Positions 36,283-42,173 of a DNA stretch of 42,173 bases are shown piece by piece. Source of the DNA: Accumulibacter sp. (lineage in GTDB: Bacteria > Pseudomonadota > Gammaproteobacteria > Burkholderiales > Rhodocyclaceae); assembly GCA_016789495.1 (NCBI GenBank), contig JAEUOJ010000130.1:1-42173 (forward strand), written 5' to 3'. The position numbers and the translations under genes are program-made. How positions within the stretch are numbered: the stretch's first letter is position 1; each line of letters begins with the position of its first letter. The notes beneath the pieces are model-generated. The model was not told the DNA's origin and did not search any database. It saw only the letters and a program-made list of their open reading frames with translations.

Positions 36283-36562
36283 CGGAACGCGGGTCGATTG
36301 CCGCGGCACGTCACCACTTATCGTTGGCAGGCTGACTGAACGACCACCGGAAGAGCAGACGCCGCGATTGGCATGGTTGGTGGTGAGAGCGGCGCACCCA
36401 AGAACCGATGTTCGCGAAGAGTCTGCCGTAGAGGACCGAAGTCTGAGACCGAGCGGTTCATCCGGAGCCCAGGATGATGGCCAACCGAAGGGGGAGCAAA
36501 CCGGCGGTCACATGTCAAACAACGCCGGCCATGGCGCAATGCGTTGTTTTTTAAAAATCCTG

Positions 36563-36636
36563 CACGCCCGAGACGATTCGAACGTCCGACCCCTGCCTTC
36601 GGAGGGCAGTACTCTATCCAACTGAGCTACGGGCGC
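36563..36636 (-). tRNA. tRNA-Arg (anticodon CCG)
   Basis: On the minus strand a full cloverleaf can be drawn: acceptor GCGCCCG / CGGGCGT with a G-U end pair, D-arm AGCTCAGTTGGATAGAGT-like, anticodon stem CTGCC / GGCAG around loop CTCCGAA, and T-loop GTTCGAATC. The anticodon is CCG, so it decodes CGG as Arg. The 3' CCA is not encoded. A T-run follows about 5 bases beyond the end. The 280 bases between cobQ and the tRNA hold no gene I can support. Confidence 0.97.
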
Positions 36637-36945
36637 GTAAGAGCGGAAGCTTAACCGGTTTGGTAGCCGGAGTCTAGCGGCAGCTTGCCGTCACCGGCCT
36701 GGTGCCTGCAGTTCCAACGAGGTGGCGGGGTCGGGGGCGATGGCGGTCGGCCGTGGGGCAATCATGCCGCGGGACTTGACAGACCGTCGCCGATCAATCC
36801 GGCGGCTACCGAATTCAGGAATCGTTACAATCGTCACCGGCGTGGCGAAACCGGGCGCCTGTCCTCCTTCGACGCCCGACAGGCTCATGCCATTCGAAAA
36901 GCCGGATGAATTTTGCATCCAGGTCCAATCCTCTGCAGGCAAGAC
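36637..36945. other. Intergenic region without a gene
   Basis: About 309 bases between the tRNA and the antiporter. Frames on both strands are shadows or lack starts. A TTGACA occurs near 36776 but has no matching -10 at 17 bases. No repeat of the dispersed family is visible. I can support nothing further here. Confidence 0.35.
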
Positions 36946-38145
36946 ATGAATACGACCGAAATTTTTCTGATCGCCATGACCATCATCTTCACTCTGCCCT
37001 ACCTGGTCTGGCGATTTGGACGAACCGATTACTACGCGCCGCTGGTCGTCGTTCAGATCATCGCCGGCATTCTGCTCGGACCGGGCATCCTCGGTCGCGT
37101 TTTCCCCGAGTACTATGCCTTCGTTTTCAATCCGTTGGTGGTACAGGCGCTGAACGGCATCGCCTGGTGGGCGGTAATGCTGTTCGTGATGATCGCTGGA
37201 GTCGAGCTTGATTTGCGGCAGGCGTGGGCGCATCGGCGTGAAAGCGGTATCACCGCCGGATTGGCACTCGGCACGCCTCTGCTTTTCGGTTGTCTGGCCG
37301 GCGCCGGCTTGCTGTTGCAAGCGGGCTGGATCGGCGAACGGGCGCTGACCTGGCAATTCATCCTCGGCATCGGCATGGCCTGTGCAGTCACCGCGTTGCC
37401 GATCCTGATCCTGCTGATGGAGAAGCTGGCGATCCTCCGCCAGCCGATCGGACAACGCATCCTGCGTTATGCCAGTCTTGACGACATCGCCATCTGGGGA
37501 GTTTTGGCGCTGATCTTGATGGATTGGGGACGAGTCGGCAAACAGTTGATTTTTATAGTCGGTCTTGCTGTGCTCGGCTACCTGTTCCGGCAATTGATGC
37601 GTAGACTGCCGGAAAGGGATCGATGGTACGTCGCGCTGATCTGGTTGACGCTATGCGCCTTCGGCGCCGACTGGTCGGGCCTGCATTTCATGGTCGGCGC
37701 CTTCCTGGCCGGTGCGATCATGGACACCGAGTGGTTCGACCAGGCCCAGATGGATCTGCTGCGGCAGCACGTGCTGCTGGTGATGATGCCGGTTTTTTTC
37801 CTTAGCACCGGTCTGCGCACCAACTGGGCGCTCGGTGGCCAGGCGGTCTTTATCGCCGCGGCGCTGCTTCTGGTCGCCTCGATCGGCGGCAAGTTGCTGG
37901 GCATGCATCTCGCCAGCCGCATCTTGCGCTGGGCGCCCGGGGAAGCGAGCCTGATCGGCTGGCTCTTGCAGACCAAGGCCTTGATCATGATCATTTTCGC
38001 CAACGTCCTACTCGACAAGCAGATCATCAGTTCCGAAGCGTTCACCGCCTTGCTGCTGATGGCGGTGGTCAGCACCATGCTCACCATCCCTTGCGTGGCG
38101 CCGAAGCTGGCGAAAATGCGTGAAATCGTTTTCAGAGATCGCTGA
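36946..38145 (+). CDS. CPA2-type monovalent cation/proton antiporter
   Basis: The protein is 399 residues and almost entirely hydrophobic, with about 12 membrane segments. Family-type features are ADYY/TDYYAPLVVVQIIAGILLGP near the N-terminus, ASLDDIAIWGVL (Asp pair in the middle) and a long hydrophobic end. It would exchange Na+ or K+ for protons across the inner membrane. The start is ATG 36946; an upstream TTG is in frame but not supported. It ends 14 bases before the convergent fabG-like gene. Confidence 0.9.
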   Translation: MNTTEIFLIAMTIIFTLPYLVWRFGRTDYYAPLVVVQIIAGILLGPGILGRVFPEYYAFVFNPLVVQALNGIAWWAVMLFVMIAGVELDLRQAWAHRRESGITAGLALGTPLLFGCLAGAGLLLQAGWIGERALTWQFILGIGMACAVTALPILILLMEKLAILRQPIGQRILRYASLDDIAIWGVLALILMDWGRVGKQLIFIVGLAVLGYLFRQLMRRLPERDRWYVALIWLTLCAFGADWSGLHFMVGAFLAGAIMDTEWFDQAQMDLLRQHVLLVMMPVFFLSTGLRTNWALGGQAVFIAAALLLVASIGGKLLGMHLASRILRWAPGEASLIGWLLQTKALIMIIFANVLLDKQIISSEAFTALLLMAVVSTMLTIPCVAPKLAKMREIVFRDR

Positions 38146-38159
38146 GACGCCGGGCGGCC

Positions 38160-38879
38160 TCAGATCAACGCGCCGTTGATCGAAATGATCTGCCCGGAAA
38201 TGTAGGCGGCGTTTTCCGAAGCCAGGAAGGCGACCAAATCGGCCACTTCTTCCGGCCGGCCGGCGCGTTTCATCGGCACCAGCGTCTTGATGGCCTCGGC
38301 GCTGAAAGCGCCTTCGCTCATCGACGTAGCGATGATTCCCGGCGCGACGGCATTGACGGTGATCCCGCGACTGGCGACTTCCAGCGCCAGCGCCTTGCTC
38401 GCCGCGTGCAGCGCCCCTTTGGCCGCCGAATAATTGACCTGACCGCGATTGCCGGCGACTCCGGCCACCGAGGTGACGTTGACGATGCGACCCCAGCGAC
38501 TGCGGATCATCGCCATCAACAGCGGCTGGGTGACGTTGAAAAAACCGTTCAGCGAGACGTCGATGACGCTGTCCCACTGTTCGCCGGACATCCCCGGAAA
38601 GACCGCGTCGGCGTGGATGCCGGCGTTATTGACCAGGATCTGAATCGTTCCCTGTTCGAGCAGCGCCGCCAGCGCCGTCGCGCAGCCCGAGCGGTCGGTG
38701 ACGTCGAAAACCGCCGTTTCGGCGTGGCCGCCTTGCTCGATGATCGCCGCTACCAGTTCGTCGGCCTTCTGTCGATGACGGTTGGCGTGCACGATCACTT
38801 GGCAGCCGTCCATCGCTAAGCGCCGGCAGATCGCCGCGCCGATTCCCCCGCTGCCACCGGTCACCAAAGCCCGTTTCAT
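38160..38879 (-). CDS. fabG: 3-oxoacyl-ACP reductase (FabG-like SDR)
   Basis: The protein is 239 residues of the short-chain dehydrogenase family: cofactor loop TGGSGGIG, NNAGI, catalytic Ser in VTSVAGV and Tyr-x-x-x-Lys in NYSAAKGAL. Its sequence resembles the FabG of aryl-polyene and related pathways, but no such cluster is nearby. AAAGGAG lies a few bases before the start. It follows pyk by 24 bases on the same strand. The substrate is uncertain. Confidence 0.88.
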   Translation of the reverse strand: MKRALVTGGSGGIGAAICRRLAMDGCQVIVHANRHRQKADELVAAIIEQGGHAETAVFDVTDRSGCATALAALLEQGTIQILVNNAGIHADAVFPGMSGEQWDSVIDVSLNGFFNVTQPLLMAMIRSRWGRIVNVTSVAGVAGNRGQVNYSAAKGALHAASKALALEVASRGITVNAVAPGIIATSMSEGAFSAEAIKTLVPMKRAGRPEEVADLVAFLASENAAYISGQIISINGALI

Positions 38880-38903
38880 GTCCGCTCCTTTACTCGCTGA
38901 AAG

Positions 38904-40319
38904 TCAGACCCGGACGATGCGCACACTGTCGGTACTGCCGGCGCGCGGTCCGGAGGAACCGAAAACCAGCGCCACCAAATCGCCTTCGCGGACCAGACCG
39001 GCGCCGCGTGCCGCGGCGATCGCCAGCCGCAGTTGTTCGTTGCGATCCGGATTGTCAGCGATCAGCAGCGGCTGCACGCCCCAGACCAATGACAGGCCGC
39101 CGAGCACCTGACTGTTGGCCGACACCCCGGCGATCGGCACCCGCGGACGGAAGGCAGCGACGCGATGCGCCGTCTCGCCGCTGCGTGTCGAACAGAGAAT
39201 CGCCGCCACCCCGAGGTCCTCCGCCGCCTCGACGGCGGCGTGCGCCACCGCCCAGGCCACCCGATCGCGATCGGGCCCCTGCCCCACCGACGGATCGACC
39301 CGGTCGCGCGGCCAGTTTTCCGCCGACTCGGCGACTTCGCTCATCATCCGTACCGTTTCGTTCGGGAACTGGCCGACCGCCGTCTCTTCGGAGAGCATCA
39401 GCGCATCGGTGCCGTCGAGCACGGCATTGGCGACGTCGTTGACCTCGGCACGCGTCGGCAGCGGCGAACGGGTCATCGACTCGAGCATCTGTGTGGCGGT
39501 GATCACTGGCTTGCCGGCGGCGTTGCAACGCCGGATGATTTCCTTCTGCAACAGCGGCACGCGCCGCGCCGGCATCTGAATCCCCAGATCGCCGCGAGCG
39601 ACCATCACCGCGTCGGCAACCTCGACAATGCCGTTCAGATTCTCGATCGACGCCGCGGTTTCGATCTTCGGCACCAGCGCCGGCCGCGGACCGCGTTTGG
39701 GCAGCATCGCCCGCACCCGCTCGACGTCGTCCGGTCCACGGATGAAAGACAAGCCAAGAAAATCGACCTTGGCGGCAATGGCCATTTCCAAGGCCTGCGC
39801 GTCGCGATCGGTGAAGGGATCGACATGCGCTTCGGCACGCGGCAAATGCATGCCCTTGCGCGAACGGAGCGTACCGCCACGAACCACCTCGGTACGCACG
39901 TCGTTGCCAACCGCAGCCAGCACCCGCAAGACGATCGCTCCGTCGGCGAGATAGACGTCGTCACCCGGCTGCGCCCACTGCGCGAAATTCGCCAGCGTCG
40001 TGCCGACCCGATGCTCGTCACCGCAACCGTCATCACGGTCGGTCAGCAAAAATTCCTGGCCACTGAGCAACTCGACGGCGTCGCCGGCGACCACCCCGCT
40101 GCGAATCTTCGGTCCGGGCAGGTCCACCAGGATGCCGACGCTGCGTCCCAGCGCCTGCGACAGCTCACGAACCCGGCGCGCGTTGGCGCTGTGCGTCGCC
40201 ATGTCGGCATGCGCCGCGTTCAGACGAACGACATCGACGCCGGCAAGCAACAGTTCCCGCAGCGGTTCAGGCGCGGCGGTTGCCGGACCGACGGTGGCAA
40301 CAATTTTCGTACGGCGCAT
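38904..40319 (-). CDS. pyk: Pyruvate kinase
   Basis: The protein is 471 residues and converts phosphoenolpyruvate and ADP to pyruvate and ATP in glycolysis. It begins MRRTKIVATVGPA. Other motifs are VDLPGPKIRSG, the VPKIETAASIEN catalytic Lys region, VMVARGDLGIQMP and TQMLESM. The start is ATG 40319 with GAGGAG about ten bases ahead; an earlier same-frame start adds 34 unmatched residues. Length and motifs are typical. Confidence 0.96.
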   Translation of the reverse strand: MRRTKIVATVGPATAAPEPLRELLLAGVDVVRLNAAHADMATHSANARRVRELSQALGRSVGILVDLPGPKIRSGVVAGDAVELLSGQEFLLTDRDDGCGDEHRVGTTLANFAQWAQPGDDVYLADGAIVLRVLAAVGNDVRTEVVRGGTLRSRKGMHLPRAEAHVDPFTDRDAQALEMAIAAKVDFLGLSFIRGPDDVERVRAMLPKRGPRPALVPKIETAASIENLNGIVEVADAVMVARGDLGIQMPARRVPLLQKEIIRRCNAAGKPVITATQMLESMTRSPLPTRAEVNDVANAVLDGTDALMLSEETAVGQFPNETVRMMSEVAESAENWPRDRVDPSVGQGPDRDRVAWAVAHAAVEAAEDLGVAAILCSTRSGETAHRVAAFRPRVPIAGVSANSQVLGGLSLVWGVQPLLIADNPDRNEQLRLAIAAARGAGLVREGDLVALVFGSSGPRAGSTDSVRIVRV

Positions 40320-40666
40320 CGGGGAATACTCCTCAAGACTGGCGACGATCAGACACATCGCCGATACCATCGACAAGACCGGTTGATCGAGCGCTTCTCC
40401 CGTCGCGCTACCGACCCCCATCCGTCGCCCGAGTATAGGTGTCGTCAGCAGACAGCGTCAATCCGACGACCGCCCACGGCCAGCGACGAGACAGCGGCAT
40501 GGTGACCGCCACGGCCAGCGCATGAAGACCATTGGCAACTGTTCATCCCACCTGATTCTGGTCGACGGATCTGATGCCGGGACCGTCTGCGAGAGCGACG
40601 AAATCGAACCAGAAAACCGTCCACCCGAATACCGGACAGGCGTAAAGGTCCGGCGCAGCGCGACGC
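40320..40666. other. Intergenic region before transposase debris
   Basis: About 347 bases. It contains the pyk leader and sequence without recognised features. Short frames are present on both strands but none is supported. It may include the lost 5' part of the transposase relic described next. Confidence 0.3.
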
Positions 40667-40991
40667 GTTGCCGCAGATGCTGTCATGGCGGTGTGCGCCA
40701 TCCTGTGCGGCGCCGACAATTGGGCTGAGGTGGCTGACTGGTGCAAGGATCGCAAGGCGTGGCTGCGAGAGCGGTTCGGTTGGTCGCTGGAACACGGCAC
40801 GCCATCGCACGACACGTTTGGCACTCTTTCGGGTGCTGGACGCGAGTGTTTTCGAGGCGCGATTTCGGGACTGGATCAATGAGCTGGCCGGTCTGATCGA
40901 AGTCGTGGTGGCCCTGGACGGGAAGACCCTGCGTGGTTCCGGCAAGAAAGGGAGCAATGAGTTGCTGCATATAGTCACGGCGCACACATAA
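40667..40991 (+). pseudogene. ISAs1-family transposase relic (frameshifted, truncated)
   Basis: The segment 40685-40830 in one frame reads MAVCAILCGADNWAEVADW and HGTPSHDTFG, the N-terminal part of ISAs1/H-repeat-type transposases. From about 40833 a second frame continues with FRVLDASVFEARFRDWINEL and VVALDGKTLRGSGKKG, including the first catalytic Asp. Just before 40685 the segment GCAGATGCTGTC also needs a frame change. The protein stops at 40991 (AHT), losing most of the C-terminal catalytic region. It is a dead remnant. Confidence 0.75.
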
Positions 40992-41067
40992 AACGGGGTC
41001 ACAACATAAACGGCGAGAGGACCATCGTGTCTGACCCCGTTTCCCCCATGCTGACCCCGTTTCCCCC
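40991..41067. repeat. Inverted and direct GGGGTCA repeats at IS boundary
   Basis: AAACGGGGTCA at 40991-41001 is the exact inverse of TGACCCCGTTT at 41032-41042. The 17-base string CTGACCCCGTTTCCCCC occurs twice, at 41031-41047 and 41051-41067. Together they form a stem and a tandem copy. Such CTGACCCCGTTT strings often accompany mobile-element ends or REP-like structures, which is inference here. Confidence 0.5.
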
Positions 41068-41080
41068 TTGTGGGCGTCCC

Positions 41081-41170
41081 CTATTTCGGTACATCGTCCT
41101 CAAAAATTTCCGTCATCACCTTTGCGTGACGAACAGTACCGATGCGTGCTAGTGTAGTGTTCGACTCTTC
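41081..41170 (-). pseudogene. Possible C-terminal fragment of a disrupted gene
   Basis: On the minus strand this reads LARIGTVRHAKVMTEIFEDD then VPK and stops at 41081. The texture is like a real protein end and the base composition is AT-richer than the surroundings. It could be the tail of a gene interrupted by the IS630 element. I do not recognise a family, and it may be chance. Confidence 0.2.
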
Positions 41171-41247
41171 TAGAAACTTATTTGCATCGCAAGTCTCCAA
41201 AGCTGTACTTGGGTTTGAATTGGAGCGAGCAATTGCGAGTTGCCCCG

Positions 41248-42173
41248 ATGATTGAGTTGACGGATGAGCAGGATCGCGAGCTGAAGCGGCTGGCGCGATC
41301 CACGAAGACCAGCGCCAGGCTGGCCCAGCGAGCGCGCATTGTGTTGCTGGCCGCTCAGGGTATGCAGAACAAGGACATTGCAGAAGCGCTTGGCGTGGGG
41401 CGCGTTCAAGTCGGGCGTTGGCGCGATCGGTACGCGCAGGCTGGCCTGGAGGGCATCGAGCGGGACTTGCCGCGCGGGGCGCCACCGGTCAAAGTGGATG
41501 TGGCCCGGCTGGTGGAACTGACCACGCAGACCAAGCCCGAGGCCGCCACGCATTGGAGTACGCGCACGATGGCCGCTGTGCTCAAGGTCAGCCCCAGCAC
41601 CGTGATGCGCCACTGGCAGGCCAACGGCTTGAAGCCGCACTTGGTGCGCGGCTTCAAGGTCTCGCGCGATCCGCAGTTCGTCGAGAAGCTCGAGGACATC
41701 GTGGGCTTGTACCTGTCCCCGCCGGAGCACGCGATCGTGCTGTGCTGCGACGAAAAGAGCCCGGTGCAGGTGCTGGACCGCACGCAACCGGGTCTGCCGA
41801 TGAAGAAGGGTCGCGCGCAAACGATGACGAACGACTACAAGCGCAACGGCACGACCACGCTGTTCGCCGCGCTCAACGTGCTCGACGGGCAAGTCATCGG
41901 CCAATGCCAGCAGCGCCACACACACGCAGAGTGGTTGAAGTTCCTGCGGCAGATCGACCGCCAGACGCCCAAGGACAAGACGCTGCACCTGATCGCCGAC
42001 AACTACGCCACGCACAAGCACCCGGCCTTTCAGGCATGGCTGACCAAGCATCCGCGCTTCAACATGCACTTCACGCCGACTTCCGCTTCGTGGCTGAACA
42101 TGGTCGAGCGCTTCTTCCGCGACATCACCGTCAATCGGCTGCGCCGTGGCGTGTTCACCAGCGTGCCGGAGTT
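41248..42173 (+). CDS. IS630-family transposase (partial at window end)
   Basis: From ATG 41248 the frame stays open through 308 codons to the end of the window, without a stop. The N-terminus holds a helix-turn-helix (MQNKDIAEALGVGRVQVGRW). The DDE catalytic core shows Asp in VLCCDEKSPVQVL, Asp in HLIADNYATHKHP and Glu in SWLNMVERFFRDI. The family cuts and pastes at TA targets. The left terminal repeat cannot be fixed from sequence alone. A TTG at 41233 is an alternative start. It lies next to the ISAs1 relic and so marks a mobile-element-rich edge. Confidence 0.9.
   Translation, partial: MIELTDEQDRELKRLARSTKTSARLAQRARIVLLAAQGMQNKDIAEALGVGRVQVGRWRDRYAQAGLEGIERDLPRGAPPVKVDVARLVELTTQTKPEAATHWSTRTMAAVLKVSPSTVMRHWQANGLKPHLVRGFKVSRDPQFVEKLEDIVGLYLSPPEHAIVLCCDEKSPVQVLDRTQPGLPMKKGRAQTMTNDYKRNGTTTLFAALNVLDGQVIGQCQQRHTHAEWLKFLRQIDRQTPKDKTLHLIADNYATHKHPAFQAWLTKHPRFNMHFTPTSASWLNMVERFFRDITVNRLRRGVFTSVPE

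Noticed and set aside
36563-36636. tRNA-Arg as an integration site for a genomic island
   Set aside because: No integrase and no partial tRNA copy forming a direct repeat could be found in the window.
39165-40505. Plus-strand frame of 446 codons opposite pyruvate kinase
   Set aside because: Antisense shadow with Arg/His-rich composition, no start context and no recognised domain.
1-42173. CRISPR array, rRNA, phage or toxin-antitoxin module
   Set aside because: No evenly spaced repeats, cas genes, rRNA-like segments, phage structural genes or recognisable toxin-antitoxin pair were seen.

Overview
The window is a GC-rich stretch of roughly 60% GC, densely packed with genes. It most resembles a betaproteobacterium, probably of the Rhodocyclales type (Dechloromonas, Propionivibrio or Accumulibacter relatives). 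That is an inference from gene content: sbp next to cysB, orphan soxYZ, a pabB-pabC fusion, BepA with a TusA-like protein, and many hybrid kinases. No rRNA or species marker is present to fix it.

Layout. Positions 1-5769 are mostly minus-strand housekeeping genes: a transglutaminase-fold protein whose nucleophile is changed, a PIN-PhoH ATPase, a Bcp peroxiredoxin, a UbiA-family prenyltransferase and an unassigned protein with EF-hand-like loops. Positions 5770-6935 hold about 1.1 kb without a convincing gene. Positions 6936-19027 form a plus-strand signalling block: a YfiR-like periplasmic protein translationally coupled to a CHASE8 hybrid histidine kinase, a PstS-like binding protein followed by a second hybrid kinase, a third membrane hybrid kinase, and a REC-PAS-GGDEF-EAL protein. 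Positions 19187-27190 hold valS, pabBC, tusA-like, bepA, moaC, soxY and soxZ. Positions 27358-31650 hold a cold-shock gene with a clear terminator, clpS-clpA, rraA and an ankyrin-repeat gene. Positions 32170-36282 hold sbp, cysB, a frame-broken remnant and cobQ. Then come a tRNA-Arg(CCG), a CPA2-type antiporter, fabG-like and pyk. The right edge (40667 onward) is mobile-element debris: a frameshifted, truncated ISAs1-family transposase and an IS630-family transposase running off the end.

How the genes fit together. The strongest candidate for a little-described system is the 6.9-19.0 kb block. Two periplasmic proteins (YfiR-like, PstS-like) each sit directly upstream of a membrane hybrid kinase. 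Three kinases carry REC and HPt or HPt-like domains, and the block ends in a response regulator that can in principle make and degrade c-di-GMP, with no DNA-binding regulator. In the third kinase the HPt-like domain has Arg where its two neighbours have the phosphorylatable His, which suggests that this kinase passes phosphate through another HPt or is a modulator.

A dispersed repeat family (at least three copies near 23.9, 27.25 and 31.75 kb, and a probable fourth near 6.7 kb) lies between genes. Two of the copies show left-end or right-end sequences related to a GTCCGACAG inverted repeat.
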